The notes under the pieces: model-generated | Database searches by the model: none | Told to the model about the DNA's origin: nothing | The model's input: the letters and a program-made list of their open reading frames with translations, nothing else | In this document: positions 8,054 through 16,176 of the stretch, one piece after another | How the letters are laid out: every line of letters starts with the position of its first letter | Position numbering within the stretch: the first letter of the stretch is position 1 | Translations under genes and position numbers: made by a program | Assembly (NCBI RefSeq): GCF_903645325.1 | Contig: NZ_CAHJXQ010000006.1 | Span: 62,001-126,000 of the forward strand | Reading direction: 5' to 3' | From: Microbacterium tenebrionis | Lineage (GTDB): Bacteria; Actinomycetota; Actinomycetes; Actinomycetales; Microbacteriaceae | DNA: 64,000 nt

Positions 8054-8721
8054 GGGGTGACCTCCTCGTGGTCGTCGTGGTCGAGGTCTTCGAGCACCTC
8101 GAAGGGGGATTCGATGTCGCCGCGCCAAGCCTCGATACCCTCACGGATCGCCAGGCCCGCCACCACGAGCGCGGCGATGGAGTCGGCCCACGCCCACCCG
8201 AACAGGCCGTTGAGGACGAGCCCGATGAGGACGGTGCCGGAGAGGTAGATGCACAGCAGAAGCTGCTTCGCATCGGCCTGCACGCTCTTGGAGCGCAGCT
8301 CCCGGCCGGTGCGAAACTCGAACCAGGCCAGGACGGGCATCACGATCAGGCTGGCGATCGCGATCCCGATACCGACCGGACTGTGATCCGGGTCGCGGAC
8401 GCCGGTGAGGGCGAGGATCGCATCGACGGCGACGTACACGGCCAGGGCGAAGAACGCGCCCCCGATCACCCGGACGGTGGCCTTCTCCCACCGTTCGGGG
8501 TCTCTGCGAGTGAACTGCCAGGCGATCGCGGCGGCAGAGGCGACCTCGATCACCGAGTCCAGACCGAACCCGATCAGCGCCGCAGACGACGCAACCGCGC
8601 CGGCCGAGAGCGCAATGACAGCCTCGATGACGTTCCAGGTGATCGTGAAGAAGACGATGAACCGCACCCGCCGGTGCAGCTGGGCGCGGCGCTCGTCGGT
8701 CAGGGCCGGCGCGCTCATCAT
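8050..8721 (-). CDS. Cation diffusion facilitator-type efflux protein
   Basis: 223-residue membrane protein with six predicted helices, of the CDF superfamily, which exports divalent metal ions by proton exchange. GFGLDSVIEV (helix 2) and WADSIAALVV (helix 5) each provide an acidic residue where CDF proteins place transport-site ligands. It is shorter than full CDFs and lacks most of the cytoplasmic C-terminal domain, ending in the acidic, His-containing tail DLDHDDHEEVTP. Two consecutive ATGs overlap the stop of the upstream CmtR-type regulator. Substrate (Cd, Pb or other) is not certain. Confidence 0.8.
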   Translation of the reverse strand: MMSAPALTDERRAQLHRRVRFIVFFTITWNVIEAVIALSAGAVASSAALIGFGLDSVIEVASAAAIAWQFTRRDPERWEKATVRVIGGAFFALAVYVAVDAILALTGVRDPDHSPVGIGIAIASLIVMPVLAWFEFRTGRELRSKSVQADAKQLLLCIYLSGTVLIGLVLNGLFGWAWADSIAALVVAGLAIREGIEAWRGDIESPFEVLEDLDHDDHEEVTP

Positions 8722-9077
8722 GCGGTGGCCTCGGTGTCGCAGCAGCCGGGCACGCTGCAGGCCGGGTCCAGGCACGGCGCGCTCTCGTCGACGGCGAGCG
8801 TCACATCCACCAGCGCGACGAGCGCCGCCGTCAGGTGTGGGTCGGCGATCTCGTACCGAGTCTGCCGACCCTCGGGCTCGGCAACCACGATCCCGCAACC
8901 ACGCAGACACGACAGGTGGTTCGACACGTTTGTACGGGTCAGGTCCAGGTCGCGGGCGAGCTTCGCCGGATACCCCGGCTGCTCCAGCAGCGACAGCAGG
9001 ATGCGCGAGCGGGTCGGGTCGGCCATCGCCCGGCCGAGCCGGTTCATCACGTCCACCCGAGAAGCAAGAGTCAGCAC
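8718..9077 (-). CDS. cmtR: CmtR-type ArsR-family metal sensor
   Basis: 119-residue winged-helix repressor of the ArsR/SmtB family. The recognition helix region reads LDLTRTNVSNHLSCLRGCGI; the two cysteines there, plus a C-terminal cluster (APCLDPACSVPGCC), match the ligand layout of CmtR, a cadmium/lead sensor in Mycobacterium tuberculosis. Starts with GTG at 9077, which abuts a palindromic operator shared with the divergent transporter gene. Heads the operon with the CDF protein and the small Cys protein. Metal specificity is inferred. Confidence 0.85.
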   Translation of the reverse strand: MLTLASRVDVMNRLGRAMADPTRSRILLSLLEQPGYPAKLARDLDLTRTNVSNHLSCLRGCGIVVAEPEGRQTRYEIADPHLTAALVALVDVTLAVDESAPCLDPACSVPGCCDTEATA

Positions 9078-9078
9078 A

Positions 9079-9101
9079 CACTGACTATACAGCGATCAGT
9101 G
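9079..9101. promoter_or_regulatory. Operator between cmtR-like gene and ACR3-like gene
   Basis: CACTGA and TCAGTG form a perfect inverted repeat spaced by 11 bases (CTATACAGCGA, which also offers a -10-like TATACA). It lies one base from the regulator start codon in the 54-base divergent gap, so one dimer could control both directions. Confidence 0.65.
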
Positions 9102-9131
9102 ACCTATTGGAAGGCTGGAAGGATAAGACTC

Positions 9132-10127
9132 ATGCGGACGGCGGTCGAGTGGATGGAGCGGTGGCAGGTGCCCCTCTACCTCGCCGCGTTCGTCCTCGGC
9201 GCGGGCATCGGGCTGCTGATCCCGGCGATTGCGCACCCGGCGGAGTTGGCGATCAACCCCGTGCTCGGGCTGTTGCTCTACGCGACCTTCCTCGGGGTGC
9301 CGTTCGCGAAGATCGGGCAGGCGTTCCGCGACTGGCGCTTCCTCGTCACCGTCTTGACGGTGAACTTCGTCGCCGTCCCGATCGTCGTCTACGTCCTTTC
9401 GCGGATCGTCGCCCACGATCAGGTGCTCCTGATCGGCGTGTTGTTCGTCCTCCTCACGCCATGCGTGGACTACGTCATCGTGTTCACCGGCATCGCCGGT
9501 GGAGCCAAGGATCGGCTGCTCGCGGCCGCACCACTGCTGATGCTCGCGCAGATGCTCCTGCTGCCGCTCTACCTCTGGCTGTTCGTCGGAGCCGAGTTCG
9601 TCGCCACGGTCGACTTCGCCCCGTTCATCGAGGCGTTCCTGCTGCTTATCGCGCTGCCTCTCGTTGCCGCGGGGTTCACCCAGCTTGCCGCCGCCGGCAC
9701 CCGCTGGGGCGTAGCGATCCAGGGCACCGTGCTGGGGGCGATGGTGCCGCTCATGATGCTCAGCCTCGCTGTCGTGATGGCCTCCCAGATCGCCGGCGTC
9801 GGACGACAGCTCGGCGCGCTCCTGCTCGCCATCCCCGTCTACATCCTGTTCGCCGCGGTCATGGTCCCGATCGGTGCCGCCGCCGGGAAGGTTGCCCGGA
9901 TCGACGTCCCCGGTCGCCGCGCGATCGTGTTCAGCGGCGCGACCCGCAACTCCCTCGTCGTCCTCCCGCTCGTCCTCGCCCTACCCGCCGCGTTCGACCT
10001 TGCTCCGCTCGTCGTTGTCACACAGACCCTCGTCGAGCTCATCGTCATGGTCGTGTTCGTGCGGCTCATCCCGCGACTGCTCCCCGACGACATCGACACC
10101 GCGAACTCACGACCTCAGATACTCTGA
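9132..10127 (+). CDS. ACR3/BASS-family efflux permease (arsenite exporter-like)
   Basis: 331-residue membrane protein with about ten helices. LTPCVDYVIVFTGIAGGAKD near residue 110 matches the conserved cysteine motif of ACR3 arsenite exporters, within the bile-acid/sodium symporter superfamily. The ATG at 9132 has GGAAGGA about nine bases upstream. It is transcribed away from the CmtR-type repressor and shares its operator, so it is probably induced by the same metal. The Acr3 branch also contains antimonite-only and other relatives, so the substrate is not settled. Confidence 0.75.
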   Translation: MRTAVEWMERWQVPLYLAAFVLGAGIGLLIPAIAHPAELAINPVLGLLLYATFLGVPFAKIGQAFRDWRFLVTVLTVNFVAVPIVVYVLSRIVAHDQVLLIGVLFVLLTPCVDYVIVFTGIAGGAKDRLLAAAPLLMLAQMLLLPLYLWLFVGAEFVATVDFAPFIEAFLLLIALPLVAAGFTQLAAAGTRWGVAIQGTVLGAMVPLMMLSLAVVMASQIAGVGRQLGALLLAIPVYILFAAVMVPIGAAAGKVARIDVPGRRAIVFSGATRNSLVVLPLVLALPAAFDLAPLVVVTQTLVELIVMVVFVRLIPRLLPDDIDTANSRPQIL

Positions 10128-10181
10128 AATGGCCCCTCGGCCCGTGGGTTCCCGCCTCAACTGCCTTCAGGATTCGTGATC

Positions 10182-11675
10182 TTACGTGGGTTCGCTGGTC
10201 ATGCGGCCGGTGGTGTCGAACGCGGCGAGCTCGGCGGGATGGAGCTGATGCTGCACGACGAAGGAGCGGTCCTTGATCCGCCAGAGCCCCTGACCGGTCC
10301 CCAGGCCGGGGAGCAGCTTCTGCTCGGTGCCGGTGAGCCCGAGCGCGAGGGCGGTGGAGCCGAGCTGGTCCGGCTCCTGCCGGTACACGATCCGGGTCTC
10401 CGCATTCGCCAGCAGCGACGAGGCGAGGGCGCGCATCGCGGTCCCGGCATCGCCGACGTTGTCGAGGTCGGAGAGCTTGTGGAAGATGAGCATGTTCGCG
10501 ATTCCGAAGTGCCGCGCCAGCCTCCACTGGGCGTCCATGCGGCGAAGCAGCGCCGGGTACTGCATGAGCCGCCACGCCTCGTCGTAGACCACCCATCGCT
10601 GCCCGCCCGCCGGGTCGGACAGAGCGGACTCCATCCATGCGGACGAGCAGGTCATCAGCACCGAGATCAGCGTGCTGTTCTCCGCGACCCGCGATAGGTC
10701 GAGCGACACCATCGGCAGCGACGGGTCGAACCTGACCGTGGAGGGGCCGTCGAACAGGCCTTGGAGGTCTCCGGCGACAAGCCGACGGAGCGCGTGGCCG
10801 ACGAGACGACCGTCTTCCGCGAGCCGACCGTCCTCATCGTCCCCCGTGTTGGGGGTGAGGATGCGGTCGACGACCATCGGCAGGATCGGCACCTCGGCGC
10901 TGCGGACGGCGTCTCGGAGGGCGAGGTCGATGGCGGTGTGCTCCAACGGCGACAGCGCCCGGTCCAGCACGGTCTCTGCGAGGGCGCCGATGAGGTCGCG
11001 GCGGCGGGAGGCGACCTGCATCGCCCACTCCGTATCCGACACGGCAGATGGCCGGTGGCCCTCATCGAGCGGGTTCAGACGATTGCGAAGGCCGTGGCCG
11101 AGGATGATCGCCCGTCCGCCGACCGCCTCCGCGACAGCCGTGTGTTCGCCCTTAGGGTCGCCGGGGACGTAGACCCTGCGTCCGAACGGCAGGCTGCGCG
11201 TGTACAGCGACTTCGCCAGGGAAGACTTGCCGGAGCCGACGATCCCGGCGAGCACGACGTTCGGCGCCGTGATGAGGCCGCGCTGATAGAGCACCCAGGG
11301 GTCGTAGACGAACGATCCGCCGCTGTAGAGGTCCTGGCCGACGAAGACGCCCTGGCTGCCGAGGCCGGCCTCGGCCAGGAAGGGGTACTGGCCGGCGAGC
11401 GTCGCGGAGGTGTCTTGGTGCTTGGGGAGCCGGAACCGGCCCGGCGTCCGCAACGCCGCGGGCCCCGCCTCGCCGGAGGCGGGCAGGTAGCTCGTGTTGC
11501 GGCGTTCAGCCTGCTCCGCCTCCCACTTCGCCCGAGCTTGTGCCTTGCGATGCTGGCGGGCATCGGTCTCGACCTTCGCCGCCGCCTGCCGGCGGGCCTT
11601 GCGTGCCCGGCGCCGCTCGCCTTCGGGACCGACGAGCACGGCGGTGTGCAGGCGGCTGTCGTCCTGCCCGGTCAC
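10182..11675 (-). CDS. VirB4/TraC-like conjugation ATPase
   Basis: 497-residue cytoplasmic ATPase that would power pilus or channel assembly. After a long basic N-terminal helix (residues 20-60) comes the ATPase core with Walker A GIVGSGKS (144-151) and Walker B RWVVYDEAWR near residue 368, then IFHKLSDLDNVGDAG typical of VirB4/TraC proteins. It is shorter than classical VirB4 (about 800 residues); the N-terminal part may be supplied by the separate SCO6880-type protein upstream. It overlaps the preceding gene by four bases. Confidence 0.85.
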   Translation of the reverse strand: MTGQDDSRLHTAVLVGPEGERRRARKARRQAAAKVETDARQHRKAQARAKWEAEQAERRNTSYLPASGEAGPAALRTPGRFRLPKHQDTSATLAGQYPFLAEAGLGSQGVFVGQDLYSGGSFVYDPWVLYQRGLITAPNVVLAGIVGSGKSSLAKSLYTRSLPFGRRVYVPGDPKGEHTAVAEAVGGRAIILGHGLRNRLNPLDEGHRPSAVSDTEWAMQVASRRRDLIGALAETVLDRALSPLEHTAIDLALRDAVRSAEVPILPMVVDRILTPNTGDDEDGRLAEDGRLVGHALRRLVAGDLQGLFDGPSTVRFDPSLPMVSLDLSRVAENSTLISVLMTCSSAWMESALSDPAGGQRWVVYDEAWRLMQYPALLRRMDAQWRLARHFGIANMLIFHKLSDLDNVGDAGTAMRALASSLLANAETRIVYRQEPDQLGSTALALGLTGTEQKLLPGLGTGQGLWRIKDRSFVVQHQLHPAELAAFDTTGRMTSEPT

Positions 11676-12508
11676 AGCGCCAGCCCCCGTCCGTGTGCGG
11701 AGGCGGCGCCGGGGCGGCGGGTGAACCAGTCGGCCCCGTCTCGCCCCCGGCTGACCGCGGGGCCGACTGCACGCGTGGACTTGTGCGCGGCGCGTTCCGC
11801 TTCCCGCCTCGACTCCGATGCGGGTGCGGAGGCCGGGGTGTCGATGCCGAGGAGCGCCGGGTCGGGCACGGTGTCGTGCTTGCGCAGCAGCGAGACGTGC
11901 CCGAGGAAGGGGTTGTAGGTGAGCGTGTAGACGTCGTGGGTGGCCACCTTGTCGAGCACACCTGCCGGGGGCTCGTCGTAGACGTATCCGTTCTCGAGCG
12001 CGGCCTGGGTGGTCTCCGCTCCGTAGTCGTGCCCGGCCAGGTGCTCGATCGCTGCATCCGTCCCGTCGCGGTCGATCAGCTCCAGCACCTCATCGGCCTC
12101 GGCGCCTTCCAGGAACACGACGCTGACCCACCGCCTCGCCGGGCCGTCCTCGACGGCAGGTGCGGGGTGCCAGGCGATGCGACCGGAGTGCTGGGAGGCG
12201 GCGTCCAGCCGCCACTCCACGGTGTCCAGCAGGGTGCCGGCCTGGTGCAGCTCATCGGCAGCTGCGAGGGCCGAGGTTGCGCCGGCGGCCTGGTTCCCGG
12301 CGTCGTCGTGCGCCCTGGCGCGGGCGCTGATGTGGGCGGCTGCGAGCTGGTCGAGCACTTGCCGCAGCGACCTGACGCCGGCGAGCAGATCTCCGATCAC
12401 CGGGTGGGTGTCGGCGGGGCTCTCGAACGTGCGGGTCGCGTGGGCCAGGCCCCGCAGCGCGGCGGACGCCTCAGCGGCGTCCGCGAGCGGGTCATCGAAG
12501 GTCGGCAT
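11672..12508 (-). CDS. Conserved ICE protein, unknown function
   Basis: 278-residue soluble protein not assigned to a named family. The N-terminal half is alanine-rich and helical; the middle has a beta-rich part (RWVSVVFLEGAEADEVLELI, residues about 126-145) and VYTLTYNPFLGHVSLLRKHD near residue 195; the C-terminus is basic and disordered. It sits between the SCO6880-type and VirB4-like genes and overlaps the latter by four bases, so it probably belongs to the transfer apparatus or its regulation. Confidence 0.6.
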   Translation of the reverse strand: MPTFDDPLADAAEASAALRGLAHATRTFESPADTHPVIGDLLAGVRSLRQVLDQLAAAHISARARAHDDAGNQAAGATSALAAADELHQAGTLLDTVEWRLDAASQHSGRIAWHPAPAVEDGPARRWVSVVFLEGAEADEVLELIDRDGTDAAIEHLAGHDYGAETTQAALENGYVYDEPPAGVLDKVATHDVYTLTYNPFLGHVSLLRKHDTVPDPALLGIDTPASAPASESRREAERAAHKSTRAVGPAVSRGRDGADWFTRRPGAASAHGRGLAL

Positions 12509-12560
12509 GATCGGGGCTCCTCACAGGAAGGCGTGACGGTTGGTGAGCAGGTGCGCCGGG

Positions 12561-14021
12561 TCAGACCGGCCGGCACAACGGCAGCGCGGCAGCGGTGAAT
12601 GCCTGCGCCTGCTGACCGACGAGCCGCCTGGTCTCGCAGGACGCTTGGATCGCCGCCTGCTCGACCGCGGCCACCGCCGCGTCGAGCTCGTCCACGGTCG
12701 GCGCAGAGACGGAGACGAGGCCGGAGACGCGCAGGACGCCGTGCCCGGCAGTCAGGTCCGCCTCCTGCTGGAGCACGTCGTCCAGCTCGGCGCTGCTGGC
12801 CGCGTCGTCGATCTGCCCGATCTTGCGCCGCTGGGCGGCATCGGAGATGAGCTCGGTCTTCTTCTTCCGCAGGTCCCGCGCGGCCTGGTCGGCGCGCACC
12901 GGGGTGTAGTGCAGGGCGAGGGTGCGCAGGATGCCGTTGGACAGCACGAGCGGCGCGAGGAAGCCGGGATACACCTGCGAGCGAGGCCACTCGGTGATCC
13001 ACAGCACCGCATGGTGCGCGGAGTCCGACCGCAGCCGGTCCCAGGTCTCGGTAACCGCGACCGGACCTGCGGTCGCCAGGTCACGGCCCAGGTCCCCGTG
13101 GCGCTCCAGCGCCGGGGCGGCGGCGGGGTCGTAAGCCGAGCGCAGGACGACGGCGACCTCGCCCGGCGTCAGCCACCCGGTGCTACTGAGCTCCGCGGCG
13201 CGCAACGCCGTCGTCAGCGTGCTCATCTCCTGCCGCAGCACCGCAGCCGCGCCGCGTATCCCGCCACCGCTCGTTCTGATCTGCCGGGCGGCGGCCTTCA
13301 TGTCGAGCGCGAGCGAGATGGTCGTCGCGTGGCGCTCTCCGGCGGGGCCGGCACGCTCGATGAGCTCGGCGTACGTGGTCGCGGCCCAGGAGCCGTCGTC
13401 GGTGCCGTGCGTGCGCCACCACTCCGCCAGCCCCGTCCCGGAATCCGGCAGAGTGCGCTCGGACACCTGGATGCGGGCGATCCGCCCGGACCTGCAGGCG
13501 GCGGCCAGTACGCGGCCCCAGCCGGAGACGCGACGCTGCTGCTCACCCGGATCAAGGAGCACGAACGCGGGGTGGGAGACGCCGAGGATCGCGGTGAGGG
13601 TCTGCGCGTGCGGGTCGTGGACCATCGCCGCGCCGGTCTCGGGGTCTTCCCACTCCCGCAGCGGTGCCGCATCCCCGGGCAGGGCGAGGGTCCCGGCGGG
13701 GCGGGGCTTGATGACGCGGCGCCGGTAGATGAGCTGCCCGAGATAGGTCCGGGCGGCCCAGCGGGCGAGGATCGGCACCCACTCGATCACCTTCCGGCCC
13801 CCGGCAGGGATCACCGCGAGCAGGGCGCAGGTCCCCCAGACGGGTGCGGTCCAGGCCAAGCCCATCCCGTCGGCGGTGTAGAGGGAGAAGACGACCGTGA
13901 GCACCGCGATACCGAGGACGATGAGCTGCGGCAGGGACAGACCGAGCATGATGCCGCGCCTGGCGAGCCGCGAGAACTGCACCGGCGCCAGCGGGTAGTC
14001 GCTAGGCGAGTTCGTGACCAT
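12561..14021 (-). CDS. SCO6880-family conjugation protein
   Basis: 486-residue membrane-anchored protein of the SCO6880 type, regularly found in actinobacterial conjugation loci and related to the N-terminal part of VirB4/PrgI systems. Two adjacent hydrophobic segments occupy residues about 28-72; the rest is a cytoplasmic domain with HAVLWITEWPRSQVYPGFLA and VSVSAPTVDELDAAVAAVEQ, resembling the VirB4 N-terminal domain without Walker motifs. It lies four bases after the VirB6-like gene. The component split between this protein and the 497-residue ATPase is inferred. Confidence 0.8.
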   Translation of the reverse strand: MVTNSPSDYPLAPVQFSRLARRGIMLGLSLPQLIVLGIAVLTVVFSLYTADGMGLAWTAPVWGTCALLAVIPAGGRKVIEWVPILARWAARTYLGQLIYRRRVIKPRPAGTLALPGDAAPLREWEDPETGAAMVHDPHAQTLTAILGVSHPAFVLLDPGEQQRRVSGWGRVLAAACRSGRIARIQVSERTLPDSGTGLAEWWRTHGTDDGSWAATTYAELIERAGPAGERHATTISLALDMKAAARQIRTSGGGIRGAAAVLRQEMSTLTTALRAAELSSTGWLTPGEVAVVLRSAYDPAAAPALERHGDLGRDLATAGPVAVTETWDRLRSDSAHHAVLWITEWPRSQVYPGFLAPLVLSNGILRTLALHYTPVRADQAARDLRKKKTELISDAAQRRKIGQIDDAASSAELDDVLQQEADLTAGHGVLRVSGLVSVSAPTVDELDAAVAAVEQAAIQASCETRRLVGQQAQAFTAAALPLCRPV

Positions 14022-14024
14022 CGG

Positions 14025-15527
14025 TTACTCCTTCCCGGCCGGTGCGGACGACGGCGGAGGCGGCGGGTCCTGCCGGCGCTGGCGCGCGGGCGAAGACTCT
14101 CCAGGCCCGGGAGAGGGCGGCGTGGCCGGAGGCGGTGTCGACGGTGCGGGACGCGGCGGGGCGCCCTGCGACGGCGGCGGGGATGCCTGCTCGGCCGCCG
14201 CGCCGGCCTGACTGTCCGCCGCGCCGCCCGCCGCTCTGCCTGCCTTCGGACCGGCGGTCGCTGCGGCCTTGACCACGGCGGCTCCGACGACCACCGCGGC
14301 ACCGACCGGCCCCGCGGCCGCACCGGCACCAGCCGCGCCAGCGCCGGCAGCTCCGGCGCCCGCTCCAGCTCCAGCTCCAGCTCCAGCCCCTGCTCCTGCT
14401 CCGGCTGATGCGGCGGCGCCGGTGCCCGCCGTGCCGGCTCCCGCGCTGGCCGGGGCCGCAGCCGACGCACCGGGAGGAGGTGGGGGCGGTGTCGAGCCTC
14501 CGCCCGCGCCGCCTCCACCACTCGGCGGCTTGCTGCCCGGGTCGGTGCCGCCGTCGAGGACCTTCTTGGCCGTGTCGGCCTGCGGGGCGGACGGCACCGG
14601 CACGGGCCGGTTCAGCGCGGACTTCGCCTCCTGCTCGGACGACATCGCGTGGTACATGTCGAAGCCCACGAACGACAGGAACTTGTAGGTGATGTACGGG
14701 GCGAACGCGGCGATGAACATCAGCACGACGCCCGCGATCGGGTCGGAGATGGAGGCCAGGTCGGCCTCGATCGGGGCCGAGACCTGCCCGATCGCGACGA
14801 GGAAGATCACGACGAGGACGAGCTTGGAGAAGATCAGGGCGATCACGAACGCCGCCCACTTGGCGAACCAGCCCTTCGTCGCATCCCACGTCGCCCCGGC
14901 CAGGGCGACCGGGCCGAACACGACCGCCACCAGCAGCAGCGCCTTGCGGATCAGCAGGGAGAACCACACAATCGCCGCCGCCGATATGGCTAGGCCGGCG
15001 AAGAAGATCGTGAGGATCGCCCCGACGCCAGGGCCGCCGATGTTGATGGCGCCGAGGGCGACGGCGAGGAGCCCGATCTGGGTCCCCATCCCTTCCATCG
15101 TGTTCCCGGTGGCCTGCACGATCCCGACCGCGAGCTGATCGGTCACCTCCAACAGCAGCGCCGTCAGCGTGATGACGAGAAACGAGCCGAGGACGGACTT
15201 GGCGAGGCCGAGCGCGGCACGGGACAAGGCGGTCGGGTCGCGGTGGACCAGGCCGGTGATGAGCTGGAGGCAGAAGAAGATCAGCATCACGAACACGGCG
15301 ACGCCGAAGAGGACGTTGTAGACGCCGACGTACTCGGCGCTCGTGACGTCGACGAGGGTCGTGGTGTCGAACACCCACCACACGGCCTCGAACAGCCACG
15401 CCGCCGCCCCCGCCATCGCCTGAGCCAGCCAGTCGAACGGGGCCGCGATCAGGGAGGCGGTGCCCTCGCCCACGGCGTCACAGACGGAGGAGATGACCGG
15501 GACGTCGCAGACGCTCACCGCGCCCAC
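14025..15527 (-). CDS. VirB6/TrbL-like channel protein with low-complexity tail
   Basis: 500-residue protein. Residues 1-315 hold about seven membrane helices (for example VYNVLFGVAVFVMLIFFCLQ and KALLLVAVVFGPVALAG), the pattern of VirB6/TrbL inner-membrane channel components. Residues 330-500 are a proline/alanine/glycine tail, including a long (GA)n run encoded in part by four GCTCCA hexamers at 14362-14385. Such tails occur in Gram-positive TrbL-like proteins and may span the cell wall; length may vary by slippage in steps of six, keeping frame. Confidence 0.8.
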   Translation of the reverse strand: MGAVSVCDVPVISSVCDAVGEGTASLIAAPFDWLAQAMAGAAAWLFEAVWWVFDTTTLVDVTSAEYVGVYNVLFGVAVFVMLIFFCLQLITGLVHRDPTALSRAALGLAKSVLGSFLVITLTALLLEVTDQLAVGIVQATGNTMEGMGTQIGLLAVALGAINIGGPGVGAILTIFFAGLAISAAAIVWFSLLIRKALLLVAVVFGPVALAGATWDATKGWFAKWAAFVIALIFSKLVLVVIFLVAIGQVSAPIEADLASISDPIAGVVLMFIAAFAPYITYKFLSFVGFDMYHAMSSEQEAKSALNRPVPVPSAPQADTAKKVLDGGTDPGSKPPSGGGGAGGGSTPPPPPPGASAAAPASAGAGTAGTGAAASAGAGAGAGAGAGAGAGAGAAGAGAAGAGAAAGPVGAAVVVGAAVVKAAATAGPKAGRAAGGAADSQAGAAAEQASPPPSQGAPPRPAPSTPPPATPPSPGPGESSPARQRRQDPPPPPSSAPAGKE

Positions 15528-15558
15528 CCCCGCCGTCGGAAGTCATGTCGGGTCGTCA

Positions 15559-15828
15559 TTAGACGGCCTGCCCGACGCCCCAGAAGAAGTTCACCAGCGT
15601 CACCGCCGCGCCGCAGATGATCGCCGCCCCGCAGCTCACGAGGACGCCGACCTTGCCGCGGCTGGCGAGGTGGGGGTTGCTGCTGTTCGATCCGAGACCC
15701 CAGACGATCGCGGAGACGATCAGGGCGAGGACGGAGAGGATCAGGCCCACCGTCATGACGGCGCCGACGATGATGCGCAGCTGCTCGATGCCCGGAAGGC
15801 CCGAGCTGTTGGGGTCGATGTCGATCAC
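15559..15828 (-). CDS. DUF6112-family pilin-like membrane protein
   Basis: 89-residue protein with two membrane helices (IIVGAVMTVGLILSVLALIV and VGVLVSCGAAIICGAAVTLV), like VirB2/TrbC-type pilin subunits; the family is DUF6112. I choose the GTG at 15828 because AAGGGAG lies about eight bases before it; a longer reading frame back to 15903 has no good ribosome-binding site. Followed by the VirB6-like gene. The pilin role is inferred from size, topology and position next to a paralogue. Confidence 0.75.
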   Translation of the reverse strand: MIDIDPNSSGLPGIEQLRIIVGAVMTVGLILSVLALIVSAIVWGLGSNSSNPHLASRGKVGVLVSCGAAIICGAAVTLVNFFWGVGQAV

Positions 15829-15909
15829 GGTTGTGCTCCCTTGACTGGTCGAGACGGGGTTCTCGACGGTCAGGTGCGCACTCGCTCCCAGCCGCACAGG
15901 CAAGGACGG

Positions 15910-16176
15910 TCAGAGCCGGGTGCCGACGTCCAGCAGGAAGTTGAGCCAGGCAACGCCGGCACCGGATAGCGCGGCGGCGCCGACCGCGACAAGCAGGCCG
16001 GTGCGGGCCTTGGTCGCTGCCTGGTAGTTGCCGGAGGCTCCGCTGATCGCCCAGATGATGGCGCAGACGATGAGCATGAGCACCGCGGTGACGAGCACGA
16101 ACATCAGCAGCGCGCCGACGATGGAGCGCAGGTCTGCGGCGCCGCCCACGCCGCCGAAGTCGGGGAACACGTCCAT
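15910..16176 (-). CDS. DUF6112-family pilin-like membrane protein (second copy)
   Basis: 88-residue paralogue of the next gene, with helices IVGALLMFVLVTAVLMLIVC and LLVAVGAAALSGAGVAWLNF separated by a short basic loop (YQAATKARTG). Both copies end in a similar NF(F/L)xxVG motif. The ATG at 16176 shares one base with the end of the M23 gene, so it is translationally linked to it. Paired small two-helix proteins are a fixed part of actinobacterial type IV secretion clusters; a pilus or channel subunit is the likely role. Confidence 0.75.
   Translation of the reverse strand: MDVFPDFGGVGGAADLRSIVGALLMFVLVTAVLMLIVCAIIWAISGASGNYQAATKARTGLLVAVGAAALSGAGVAWLNFLLDVGTRL

Noticed and set aside
12540..14408. 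Long plus-strand frame of 622 codons opposite the SCO6880-type gene
   Set aside because: Shadow of a high-GC gene; highly charged low-complexity composition and no domain, while the minus-strand frame is a recognised family.
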